A stretch of 42,522 bases of DNA, taken from the NCBI GenBank assembly GCA_963997635.1, contig CAXEND010000017.1, positions 1 through 42,522 of the forward strand, given 5' to 3'. This stretch comes from GCA-2728135 sp002728135. GTDB lineage: Bacteria; Pseudomonadota; Alphaproteobacteria; UBA828. Under the pieces are notes generated by a model. That model worked only from the letters and a program-made list of their open reading frames with translations. It was not told where the DNA came from and searched no databases. A program made the position numbers and the translations under genes. Below, one piece after another: positions 8,428-17,072 of the stretch (the stretch's first letter is position 1; every line of letters starts with the position of its first letter).

Positions 8428-9213
8428 TTAATCCTTAAGTTTTTTATGCGACATTATAATTTTTCTAACCTTTTCAAGGTCATGAGGAGTATCAACACCA
8501 AGGGGTATTGAGTCAACGAATGCTACTTCAATTCTCATCCCATCTTCCATCGCTCTTAGTTGCTCAAGTTTTTCTTGTTTCTCCAAATAACTTGGAGGAA
8601 GGGTGACGAAGCGTTTTAAGGCATTTCGACGGTATGCATAAATGCCGATATGATGCCAATGATCGCCCTCCCCAGATGGTGCATTAGCTCTTGTAAAATA
8701 TAGAGCTCTTCCAATGTTTATATGTTTTTCACATGAAACAACTATTTTTACCACATTATGATTACTCAATTCTGATTTGTCAGATATTCTAGATGCAAGT
8801 GTACCAATATCTACGTCTTTATTTTTCAACAAACTAAGAGATTTTTTAACATCAAAAGGTGAAATTGTTGGTAGATCTCCCTGTAAATTAATTATCGAGT
8901 CAAAGTTTTCCTCTGGATCTAGTATTTCTAGAGCTTCGTATATTCTATCAGAGCCTGATAGATGGTCTTGTCTGGTCATAACGGCTGTTCCCCCTGCTTC
9001 CTCAACTACAGTTTTAATCTCTATATCTGAACAAGCTACAATAACAGGACCACAATTTGCTTCTTCTGCCTGCCTTAAGACTCTTACAATCATCGGCGTT
9101 CCACAGATATCTGCAAGAGGTTTGCCTGGCAAACGAGTTGACGATAGCCGAGCAGGTATTATTACAACAGGATTTTCAATAAATTTAACATTTTGTTGCT
9201 TTTTGTTGGACAT
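8428..9213 (-). CDS. kdsB: 3-deoxy-manno-octulosonate cytidylyltransferase
   Basis: Activates Kdo as CMP-Kdo for the lipopolysaccharide inner core, so the organism is expected to make Kdo-containing LPS. The nucleotide-binding motif PARLSSTRLPGKPL is near the N terminus. NLQGDLP, the HHIGIYAYRR segment and GVDTPHDLEKV near the C terminus are all family-specific. ATG at 9213 (261 residues) is favoured by GGTG 7 bases upstream; an ATG at 9231 would add six residues. It forms a two-gene operon with pheA and diverges from the cytochrome c gene, a pairing known in Alphaproteobacteria. Confidence 0.95.
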   Translation of the reverse strand: MSNKKQQNVKFIENPVVIIPARLSSTRLPGKPLADICGTPMIVRVLRQAEEANCGPVIVACSDIEIKTVVEEAGGTAVMTRQDHLSGSDRIYEALEILDPEENFDSIINLQGDLPTISPFDVKKSLSLLKNKDVDIGTLASRISDKSELSNHNVVKIVVSCEKHINIGRALYFTRANAPSGEGDHWHHIGIYAYRRNALKRFVTLPPSYLEKQEKLEQLRAMEDGMRIEVAFVDSIPLGVDTPHDLEKVRKIIMSHKKLKD

Positions 9214-9305
9214 AATTTCACCAAAAATCATTTTCTTATGTTATAGGGGTTGGACACGGTGGGGGGAAGTGGTTAATCTCCCGGTAATTATAAATACATA
9301 TTGTA

Positions 9306-9869
9306 ATGGGAACCATGACAACTTTTGAATTGAATAAAATCGCAGGGGCTATTTTGTTTGCTGGTTTAATTGCTATGATAGCTTCAATAGTTTCTAAAGG
9401 CATATTTGAACCTCACCATAGTGGAGATGAGCATACGTGGCATGCAGCTAGTCATTATCCAATTGTTTCAGAAAGCCTAAAAAACAAACAAGTCATCTTG
9501 GATGAAACACCAAATAATAATAATTCCGAAGTTCTTTTTTCTGAACTTCTTTCTAGAGCAAATCCAGTTTCTGGCAAAAAAATCTTTAAAAAATGTTCCG
9601 CCTGTCACTCAGTTACTGAGGGTGGGCCAAATAAAGTTGGGCCAAATATCTGGAATATTGTTGGAAAAAAAGTTGCGTCGAACGATGGATTTGGATATTC
9701 CGAAGCAATGATTGAACTTGGTGGTGTATGGGATATTGATAGCTTAGAATCATTCATTTCTGATCCAAAGGGATATTTACCAGGAACTAAAATGAGTTTT
9801 TCTGGGATTAAGAAGAGCGGTAAACGGGCCGATTTGGTTAAGTATTTAATCTCCATCTCTGAAAAATAA
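9306..9869 (+). CDS. Membrane-anchored class I c-type cytochrome
   Basis: Carries electrons to the terminal oxidase from the periplasmic face of the inner membrane. An N-terminal anchor (about residues 12-30, after FELNKIAG) is not followed by a signal-peptidase site, so it should remain as a membrane tether. A linker of about 55 residues precedes a mitochondrial-like cytochrome c domain with CSACH (Cys97, Cys100, His101), GPNIWNIVGKK and the distal ligand Met163 in LPGTKMSF. This layout resembles CycM/cytochrome c552 of Alphaproteobacteria. ATG at 9315 is an alternative start. It diverges from kdsB. Confidence 0.9.
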   Translation: MGTMTTFELNKIAGAILFAGLIAMIASIVSKGIFEPHHSGDEHTWHAASHYPIVSESLKNKQVILDETPNNNNSEVLFSELLSRANPVSGKKIFKKCSACHSVTEGGPNKVGPNIWNIVGKKVASNDGFGYSEAMIELGGVWDIDSLESFISDPKGYLPGTKMSFSGIKKSGKRADLVKYLISISEK

Positions 9870-10003
9870 TTTTGTCAGTATTCTATATATTAATGATTAA
9901 GTTTTTAAAAAAATGGTCTGGTTCCTACACTAATGTTTAAAGCCTCCTGTGGTTTTTAGCTTCTCATTTGTGCTAAAATCAAACAGATGGTGGTTGTATA
10001 AAA

Positions 10004-11434
10004 ATGAAAAAAAGATCGGTAATACACCCTGTTATATTAGGTGGAGGTATAGGAAAACGCCTTTGGCCACTTTCACGGGAACTTTATCCTAAGCAATTTC
10101 ATAGATTTAATAACAATAATACTCTTTTCCAGCAAACAGCACAAAGGTTGTCAGGTTCTAAGTTTAGTAAACCAATTGTAGTATGTAACTTTGAGCACAG
10201 GTTTTTGGTAGCTGATCAACTAAGACTAATTGGATTAGAAGAATGTTGTATTGTATTAGAACCTATTGGTAAGAATACAGCAGCAGCTTCCATTATTGCT
10301 GCTTTGGTGATTCAGCAGAAATACTCTGGGGGTCTTATGCTTATATCACCCTCTGATCACTTATTTGAAGATACAGAGGGCATGCGTAAAGCAGTTGAAT
10401 CGGCTGTCAAAGATGCGATTGGTGGATCAATTATAGTTTTTGGCGTTACTCCTGATAGACCACATACTGGGTTTGGTTATATTAAATGTAGAAATCAAAG
10501 TCTTGATGGTGGTTCTATGTACGTAGAATCATTTATAGAGAAACCTAACTTGAAAAAAGCAGAATTATATTTTGAGCAAGAATCTTATTATTGGAACTCA
10601 GGTGTTTTCTTTTGTGACTCGAAGCAACTTATTATTGAAATGGAAAAGTATGAACCTGAATTAGTTGAAATTTGCCGTGAATCTCTAAAAGCCTCATCTG
10701 AGGATCTAGATTTTTTAAGACTTAATCCTGAAATCTTTTCCAACGCAAAAAACCAATCTTTAGATTATGCATTAATGGAAAAAACTAATAAGGCTGCCAT
10801 GATACCAATTGATGTTGGTTGGAATGATTTAGGTTCATGGCAGGCGTTATGGGAAGAAACGCAAGGAGATGACCAGGGGAATGTGATCTCAGGTCCAACT
10901 GTAGCTTTAGATTCATCAAACAACTATTTAAATAGCAATGGTCCTCTTTTGGCTGTTTCAGGAATTGATGACTTAGTAGTGATAGCAACATCAGACGCTA
11001 TTTTAGTTGTACCCCGAGCTGCATCGGAAGATGTAAGAGAGTTGGTAAATGCTATTGAAAATGCTGGGTTCCAGCAGTTTAGCAGGCATGATTTGATTCA
11101 AAGACCGTGGGGTTCTTTTGAGATTCTTCACCTTGGATCTGGCTATCAAGTAAAGAAACTGACCTTAAAACCTAATTCTTCAATTTCTCTTCAATACCAT
11201 AATCAAAGAGCTGAGCACTGGGTAGTAGTTGCTGGTAGAGCCCTAGTTCTTTGTGAAACTAGTGAGATAGAGCTTGGTCCAAATCAATCAACCTATATAC
11301 CAGTTGGTTCTAAGCATAGGCTTACAAATAATGGATCTGATGAGTTAATAGTCATAGAAGTTCAGACTGGCGAATATCTTGGTGAGGATGATATTATCCG
11401 TTTGGAAGATCTTTATGGAAGAGAAACTTTTTAG
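10004..11434 (+). CDS. manC: Mannose-1-phosphate guanylyltransferase / mannose-6-phosphate isomerase (bifunctional type)
   Basis: Makes GDP-mannose from mannose-1-phosphate and GTP for polysaccharide or LPS; the C-terminal cupin usually interconverts fructose-6-P and mannose-6-P. The 476 residues start with the nucleotidyltransferase signature LGGGIGKRLWPLSRELYPKQ (12-31). FIEKP and the WNSGVFFC segment follow. The cupin from about residue 365 contains RPWGSFE, QYHNQRAEHW and VGSKHRL, supplying the metal-binding His and Glu residues. No polysaccharide cluster surrounds it. It converges on the TRAP permease gene with a 5-base gap. Symbol cpsB/algA would be equally valid. Confidence 0.92.
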   Translation: MKKRSVIHPVILGGGIGKRLWPLSRELYPKQFHRFNNNNTLFQQTAQRLSGSKFSKPIVVCNFEHRFLVADQLRLIGLEECCIVLEPIGKNTAAASIIAALVIQQKYSGGLMLISPSDHLFEDTEGMRKAVESAVKDAIGGSIIVFGVTPDRPHTGFGYIKCRNQSLDGGSMYVESFIEKPNLKKAELYFEQESYYWNSGVFFCDSKQLIIEMEKYEPELVEICRESLKASSEDLDFLRLNPEIFSNAKNQSLDYALMEKTNKAAMIPIDVGWNDLGSWQALWEETQGDDQGNVISGPTVALDSSNNYLNSNGPLLAVSGIDDLVVIATSDAILVVPRAASEDVRELVNAIENAGFQQFSRHDLIQRPWGSFEILHLGSGYQVKKLTLKPNSSISLQYHNQRAEHWVVVAGRALVLCETSEIELGPNQSTYIPVGSKHRLTNNGSDELIVIEVQTGEYLGEDDIIRLEDLYGRETF

Positions 11435-11439
11435 AGTTT

Positions 11440-13677
11440 TTACTTAAAAAATTGCTTTTGAAATTGTATAAATAACTTTTTTATTGGGTTCACAATACTA
11501 AACTTTTGCCCAATATATATACTAGCAGTGAGGGCTATAGCAAATGCTTGAATAAGCTCTCTTGACACATTTAATGGCTCAGAAACTAACGTCGGCCTAA
11601 AAAGAATTATGCACAATCCCAGAAGAACCAATCGAGAAACTATTCCTGTTCGAGAGGCAAAAAAACCCTGTAAAGATGCTGCAAACGTGAACATAGCTAT
11701 AAGGGAAGCTAAAAAAATCCATATCAATTTTAGTGGGTCATTTATCCAGATTATTTGACCTTTTGAATCTACTCCTTCAATCATAAGTAGGTCGAGGTTA
11801 AAAATGAACACAAAAGGGAGAACTGCAGTTCTTAAATCATAACTAAAGCCCTGGATACCTGTCTTAATAGGGTTGGCTTTGGCAATTGCAGCTGCAGCGT
11901 AAGCTGCAAGCCCCACAGGTGGTGTATCATCAGCTAAAATTCCAAAATAGAAGACAAACAAATGTGCGGCAATTAGAGGAACCACTAATCCAGAATCAAC
12001 ACCAAGGCTTACAATAACGGGTGCAGTTAAGGTTGCCATGATAATATAGTTTGCTGTTGTCGGAAGACCCATTCCTAGAATGATACTAGTTAGTGCAGTA
12101 AGTAAAAGCATGGCCCAAACATTACCTCCAGCTACAGTATCAATAATGTTTACAAATCGGCTGACTAGGCCGGTGGATGTCACCACACCAACAATAATTC
12201 CTGCAGTAGCCGTCGCTACTCCAATGGCAACCATATTTTTTGCACCACCAATAAGACCTTCTATTATGTCTTGAAAACTGTTGAAAAGTGCACGAGCTAA
12301 TACACTAAAAAGTCCGTTAACATTTTGTGATTTTCTTTTGTGATAACACCAAGCAAAATACGCGATTATTGGCCGCTGTAAGATCATTATTATGGCTAAA
12401 GACTCTATTGCAAGAAGTGCTGCTGTAACTGAAGAACGACGAAAAACTACCAGAAAAATTATTAAAACAGAAAGGGGTATAAGGTAATGGATCCCCTTCA
12501 GTGCAGTATTACTGAACTTAGGTAGATCAACTCGTTTTATAACAGGAATGTCTAATTTCCTTGCTTCAAGATGTACTACATAAAATAGAGTTATATATGA
12601 TATCACAGCAGGAATAAGAGCGGCTCGAACAACATCAAGATATGGAATGCCAATTATTTCTGCCATTATAAATGCAGCTGCCCCCATGACAGGCGGCATT
12701 AATTGGCCGTTTGTTGATGAAGCAACTTCAACTGCACCAGCTTTGTGTGCGGGTAAACCTACACGTTTCATAAGGGGGATAGTAAAAGTTCCTGTTGTAA
12801 CTGTGTTTGCTATAGAGGAGCCTGAAACCATACCTGTAAGTCCAGAAGCAACTACAGCAGCCTTTGCCGGACCCCCTCGCATCCATCCGAGCCCCGAGAA
12901 AGCAATATTTATGAAATAACGTCCAGCTCCAGCTTTATCTAACAGGGATCCAAATAATACAAAAAGAAAAACAAAACTTGTAGATACTCCGAGGGGAACA
13001 CCAAAGATACCAGTATCGGATAGATATTGATCATTGACTACATACTCAAGAGGAATGCCTCTATGACGTAAGATATCTGGCATATATGGTCCAACAAAAC
13101 TATAAATAAGAAAAATTGTTGCTAGAATGGCAAGTGCTGGACCTAGTGCTCTCCTTGCTGCTTCAAGCAGGAGTATGATCATGGCTACCCCTATCCAAAC
13201 ATCAGCAGAACTAGGAAGTCCTTGGCGCATAACAATGCCTTCGTAATCCCACCAAATGTATAGAGCCGAGATTGCAGCAGAAATACCAAGAAAAATATCA
13301 AAAACTGGTATGTGGTTTCGATTATTCTTTACAAGCTTTGATAGGCCGATGGTTTTCTTGATTTTTGATACCCAAGAAGTTTGGCTTGAGTTGTATGCGG
13401 GATAAATAAGAAAAACTAGTAATATTGCAAAAGCTAAATGCCAAGACCGAGCTAGAATGGCATTTGTTGGTTCGTAAGCAATATAAAGTTGGTAGCACGA
13501 CCAAGCTAATAACAAACATGAAATTATCCATCTAGATAGCCAAAATGATGGATTGCGTGGGCCAGATTCTAATTTATTTAATTTATCACTTGTACGGGTG
13601 AGTTTTTGAAGATCAAACTCATTTGAGCCTGCTCTATAGTTAAATTTTTCCGATATTTCTTTTTTTTGTCTTATCAT
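11440..13677 (-). CDS. TRAP transporter fused permease (DctQ-DctM, 4TM/12TM) of the TAXI type
   Basis: Sodium-driven uptake permease working with a periplasmic TAXI binding protein. The 745 residues are largely hydrophobic, with about 16-18 membrane spans. An N-terminal DctQ-like part (about 50-195) is fused to a DctM-like part. Family signatures are visible: GLTGMVSGSSIANTVTTGTF, NGQLMPPVMGAAAFIMAEI and LGMGLPTTANYIIMA. The gene lies 66 bases downstream of the binding-protein gene with a strong hairpin between them. The substrate cannot be read from sequence; characterised TAXI systems take up small organic acids or amino acids. Confidence 0.93.
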   Translation of the reverse strand: MIRQKKEISEKFNYRAGSNEFDLQKLTRTSDKLNKLESGPRNPSFWLSRWIISCLLLAWSCYQLYIAYEPTNAILARSWHLAFAILLVFLIYPAYNSSQTSWVSKIKKTIGLSKLVKNNRNHIPVFDIFLGISAAISALYIWWDYEGIVMRQGLPSSADVWIGVAMIILLLEAARRALGPALAILATIFLIYSFVGPYMPDILRHRGIPLEYVVNDQYLSDTGIFGVPLGVSTSFVFLFVLFGSLLDKAGAGRYFINIAFSGLGWMRGGPAKAAVVASGLTGMVSGSSIANTVTTGTFTIPLMKRVGLPAHKAGAVEVASSTNGQLMPPVMGAAAFIMAEIIGIPYLDVVRAALIPAVISYITLFYVVHLEARKLDIPVIKRVDLPKFSNTALKGIHYLIPLSVLIIFLVVFRRSSVTAALLAIESLAIIMILQRPIIAYFAWCYHKRKSQNVNGLFSVLARALFNSFQDIIEGLIGGAKNMVAIGVATATAGIIVGVVTSTGLVSRFVNIIDTVAGGNVWAMLLLTALTSIILGMGLPTTANYIIMATLTAPVIVSLGVDSGLVVPLIAAHLFVFYFGILADDTPPVGLAAYAAAAIAKANPIKTGIQGFSYDLRTAVLPFVFIFNLDLLMIEGVDSKGQIIWINDPLKLIWIFLASLIAMFTFAASLQGFFASRTGIVSRLVLLGLCIILFRPTLVSEPLNVSRELIQAFAIALTASIYIGQKFSIVNPIKKLFIQFQKQFFK

Positions 13678-13697
13678 GGGTTTTCCCGCCTAAGACA

Positions 13698-13724
13698 AAT
13701 AGGGGCGAGTATATCGCCCCTATT
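13698..13724 (-). promoter_or_regulatory. Intercistronic stem-loop between TAXI binding protein and permease
   Basis: AATAGGGGCGA (13698-13708) and its exact reverse complement (13714-13724) form an 11-bp GC-containing stem with a 5-nt loop. It lies 20 bases after the binding-protein stop and 21 bases before the permease start. No T run follows on the minus strand, so it should stabilise the upstream message or partly terminate rather than end the operon. That would favour high binding-protein levels. Confidence 0.7.
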
Positions 13725-13743
13725 AATTAGAATTTAATATTTT

Positions 13744-14709
13744 TTATTTCCATCCTTGCTCTTTATAATATCTTAGTGCTCCTGGATGAAAAGGTGCTGT
13801 TAATCCATTAAGCATACTTTCTGGAGTCAAAACTCTAAATGCTTTATGTGCCTTTTGTAACTCTTCTAAATTACTAAAGATTGTTTTAACAAGATCGTAA
13901 ATCATATCCTCTGAAGCACCTGCATTTGTTACAACTGTTGCTGTAACAGCATAAGTCTCTACATCATTATCAACACCAGTGTAGGTACCTGCAGGTATAG
14001 TTGTCATTACATAGTATGATCTTTCATTAACAAAATTTTGAATTACATCTGAGTTTAGAGGGATTATTGAGATTTCAGTAGAATTTGCAGGCTCTTCTAT
14101 CGCGGCTGCCGGATTTCCAACTGTATAGAAGAAAGCATCAATTTTTTTATCCACTAGAGCTCTACTAGCTTCCTGTTGTTGAAGACCTTCAGCCTTAATG
14201 TCGCCGTCACTGTTAAGACCATGCAATCTGAGCACATCTTCTGCATTACCTCTTTGTCCTGAACCAGGATTTCCAATATTTATGAATTTCCCCTTAAGTT
14301 CTGAGACGTTACTAATGCCAGAGTCTTTTCGAGCTACAAGTAATATTGTCTCTGGGTGCATGCTAAATAGGCTTCGTAAATTGTCCTGTGGTTTTCCACT
14401 GAACTCTCCTAGTCCATTGACGGCTTCAAAGTTTCTATCAGATTGGGCAACTCCTATATCTAATAGTCCTCTTTCAACTGCACGGATATTAAAAACTGAA
14501 CCTAATGCTGGACGACCCACACAATTGTAAGACTCTGAATTGTATTTGTTTAAAAGATTACATACATGCAATGCTACTTGATAATAAACACCTGTTACTG
14601 AGCCGCCGCCAATAAGAATATCTTGGCTAGCTCGAGCGGGTTGAACTAGTGCTAAACTAGAAATCAATCCAAATCCAAAAATTGCTACCAATGTCTTACG
14701 CAAAAACAT
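13744..14709 (-). CDS. TAXI family TRAP transporter solute-binding protein
   Basis: Periplasmic receptor for the permease encoded next. The start at ATG 14709 is set by GAGGTG six bases upstream; a GTG four codons earlier lies within that site. The 321 residues open with a signal peptide (FLRKTLVAIFGFGLISSLALV, cleavage near PARAS). The TAXI core has ILIGGGSVTGVYYQVA, FNIRAVERGLLDIGVAQSD and the NIGNPGSGQRGNAEDVL ligand-pocket segment. Length fits the family. It is the first gene of a two-gene transporter operon. Confidence 0.93.
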   Translation of the reverse strand: MFLRKTLVAIFGFGLISSLALVQPARASQDILIGGGSVTGVYYQVALHVCNLLNKYNSESYNCVGRPALGSVFNIRAVERGLLDIGVAQSDRNFEAVNGLGEFSGKPQDNLRSLFSMHPETILLVARKDSGISNVSELKGKFINIGNPGSGQRGNAEDVLRLHGLNSDGDIKAEGLQQQEASRALVDKKIDAFFYTVGNPAAAIEEPANSTEISIIPLNSDVIQNFVNERSYYVMTTIPAGTYTGVDNDVETYAVTATVVTNAGASEDMIYDLVKTIFSNLEELQKAHKAFRVLTPESMLNGLTAPFHPGALRYYKEQGWK

Positions 14710-14854
14710 AGTGCACCTCACTTAAAAAAATTATTAACGAATATTTTACAAACAATATGAATAAGACTAGGAAATACTAAATTTTTTATATTTTAGGCGT
14801 TTATGTGTATTATCACAATCTATAATAAGAAAAATAAAACTTTTAAAAAATCTC

Positions 14855-15409
14855 CTATTTTATCAATTTAGATAATTCTTTAAACAAATCTGTCCCTGCA
14901 ACTTCAAGCCACTCGAAAATTACCATTTCTGTTGTAACACAAACAGAACCACTTTTTTGCATGCGTTTTAGACCGGCTCTAAGATTTGATGGAGTTCTTG
15001 ATCCACATGCATCTTCAACAACAAATACTGTGTAATCTTTCATAATGAAATCCATAACTGTTTGAAGTACGCAAATATGAGTTTCTGTTCCACACACAAT
15101 TATCTGATCTCTTCCTTTCTGTTGCCAAGCCTCAATTTCTGAACAAACATCTATATTTTTACCCGCACTAAAACTCATTTTACTAATTGTTATCGCGTTA
15201 GAGGAACAGCTCTCTAAGATTTGTTTCTCTGTACTGCCCAATCCCTTGGGATATTGTTCAGTAATAATTACTGGTATATCAAGTCTTTTCGCTGCTTTTA
15301 GTAGAACGCTTGTTTGGTTTAAAATTTTTTGTCCATCGTTTATAACAGGCATTAACTTTTCTTGGAGGTCTACCACAACCAAACCAGAGCGAGATGCAGA
15401 CATTAGCAT
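14855..15409 (-). CDS. Isochorismatase-family cysteine hydrolase (YcaC-like)
   Basis: Alpha/beta cysteine hydrolase of 184 residues. The family triad is visible: Asp in LVVVDLQEKLMP (about residue 15), Lys in SKMSFSA (about 80) and the nucleophilic Cys in CGTETHICVLQT (about 114, followed by His). The substrate of the YcaC branch is not established; relatives cleave amides such as nicotinamide or N-carbamoyl compounds. GGGAT lies six bases before the ATG. It is upstream of and co-directional with the TAXI operon (133-base gap) and diverges from the ferredoxin reductase gene. Confidence 0.85.
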   Translation of the reverse strand: MLMSASRSGLVVVDLQEKLMPVINDGQKILNQTSVLLKAAKRLDIPVIITEQYPKGLGSTEKQILESCSSNAITISKMSFSAGKNIDVCSEIEAWQQKGRDQIIVCGTETHICVLQTVMDFIMKDYTVFVVEDACGSRTPSNLRAGLKRMQKSGSVCVTTEMVIFEWLEVAGTDLFKELSKLIK

Positions 15410-15583
15410 TTTAAGATCCCTTTTTAAGAAGTCTCATATTTAAAAAAAATAATTATTAAATTATAATTATAGAGTGTTTAAAGAGAAAAACTCCGTATAA
15501 ACTAATTTTTCTTATCTAATGGATATAACTTGAATAAAATAGATACAAGAAAATATTAAATTTGGCATTGAGGATTGATAGGA

Positions 15584-16894
15584 ATGACATTAAAGATCGC
15601 TGTAGTTGGTTCTGGTCCAGCTGGCTTCTATACTGCCGACGCAATTTTACGTTCGGGTAGTGAATGTGAAATAGACATTTTTGAGCGCTTCCCATGTCCT
15701 TTTGGGCTTATAAGGTTTGGCGTTGCTCCTGATCATGAAAAAACAAGAAGTGTTTGGCGTGCCTTTACAAAAACATTAGGCAATGAATCTGTCAGGTATT
15801 TTGGTAATATTACTGTTGGTCAGGATATCTCAGTAGATGAACTTCTTTTAAATTATAACGCTGTAGTAATAACTGTCGGAGCCGGAAAGGATCAGCCACT
15901 AAATATACCTGGAGCTGACCTAGAAGGAGTTTATGGCTCTGCAACGTTCGTAAATTGGTATAATGGTCATCCTGATGAAGCAAACTTAAGTCCTAATTTA
16001 AATACAAATTCTGTAGTAGTTATTGGAGCTGGGAATGTCGCTATAGATGTTGCCAGAGTTTTGCTAAAGACAAAGCAAGAAATGGCTAATACTGATTTAT
16101 CGAGCCATGCGGCAAAGATAATTCATTCTTCACCTATTAGAGAAGTGCATCTGGTTGCACGTAGAAGTGCTGCAGAGGCTAAATTTACAAATGTTGAATT
16201 GCGTGAGATGGGTGATTTAGATGAGGCTGACCCTTATTTAGATGCAAAAGTATTACCAATTTCTGTTGAAGGAGAGATGAGTGATAGAGATCGAAGGGTA
16301 AGGGAAAAAAATCTTATCACACTTCGTGAATTTGCCGAGATTAAAGAGTATACAAAACCAAAAAAATTAAATTTTCTTTTTTGTGCACAACCCGTAGAAA
16401 TAAAAGGAACTGGAAAGGCTGAGGCTGTTATTTTTGAGCGTACAAGAATAGAAAATGGTAAAGCAATAGCTACTGGTAATCGATTTCAGGTTCCCTGCGG
16501 AATTGTAGTTGCAGCAACAGGATACCGTTCTGAGGCAGTTCCGGGAGTGCCTTTTGATGAAAAAAATGGAATTATACCCAATGTGATGGGTAGAGTTTCA
16601 GAAGGTTTATATGTTGCAGGTTGGGTAAAACGTGGACCATCTGGTGTTATAGGAACAAACAAAACCGATGCCAGGGAAACAGTTGAAAATATGTTGAAAG
16701 ACCTTATGCCTCAGGAAAAGTCTGGTCGTAAAGCGATAGATGTTTTATTAACAGAACGAGGTTGTAGGGTTGTAAATTTTGCTGATTGGCAGAAAATTCA
16801 ACAGGCAGAAGAAAACGCAGCAACAGGGGGTGCTCCGCGTGCTAAGTTTGTAAATGTAAGAGATATGATAGATGTGTTGGAAAATTCAAATTAA
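15584..16894 (+). CDS. Ferredoxin-NADP(+) reductase of the adrenodoxin-reductase (FprA) type
   Basis: FAD flavoprotein moving electrons between NADPH and ferredoxin. The N-terminal dinucleotide fold has VVGSGPAGFYTADAIL, followed by CPFGLIRFGVAPDHEKTRSV, a hallmark of the mitochondrial adrenodoxin reductase/FprA group. The NADP fold has VVIGAGNVAIDVARVLLK and ARRSAAEAKFTNVELREMG. C-terminal GWVKRGPSGVIGTNKTDA closes the FAD site. ATG at 15584 has AGGA directly before it and GAGG farther up; a TTG three codons upstream is less likely. KorAB follows on the same strand (about 178 bases), suggesting it recycles the ferredoxin used by KorAB. Confidence 0.92.
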   Translation: MTLKIAVVGSGPAGFYTADAILRSGSECEIDIFERFPCPFGLIRFGVAPDHEKTRSVWRAFTKTLGNESVRYFGNITVGQDISVDELLLNYNAVVITVGAGKDQPLNIPGADLEGVYGSATFVNWYNGHPDEANLSPNLNTNSVVVIGAGNVAIDVARVLLKTKQEMANTDLSSHAAKIIHSSPIREVHLVARRSAAEAKFTNVELREMGDLDEADPYLDAKVLPISVEGEMSDRDRRVREKNLITLREFAEIKEYTKPKKLNFLFCAQPVEIKGTGKAEAVIFERTRIENGKAIATGNRFQVPCGIVVAATGYRSEAVPGVPFDEKNGIIPNVMGRVSEGLYVAGWVKRGPSGVIGTNKTDARETVENMLKDLMPQEKSGRKAIDVLLTERGCRVVNFADWQKIQQAEENAATGGAPRAKFVNVRDMIDVLENSN

Positions 16895-17072
16895 TTTTAT
16901 ACAATCACAGATAAATAGACCTTTAAGTTGAACTTCATATATAGATGTGTATATAGATGAAAAGCAACACTAGGTTTTTATGTTTTTTTACGGGCTCGAA
17001 TAGCTAATTAATAGTAGCTATATAAGTTAATCTTGCCTATATAAATTATGCTAAATGGAGAATAGCTGCCTC

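Noticed and set aside
9251..9300. G-rich patch (GGTGGGGGG) in the kdsB/cytochrome c divergent region
   Set aside because: Looked like a possible G-quadruplex or regulator site, but only one long G run is present and no dyad is complete.
16938..17021. Direct repeat TATATAGATG (16938-16947, 16950-16959) and a 7-bp inverted repeat (17000-17006 / 17015-17021) before korA
   Set aside because: Short and nearly pure A/T; could be promoter elements, but chance is as likely, so not listed as a feature.
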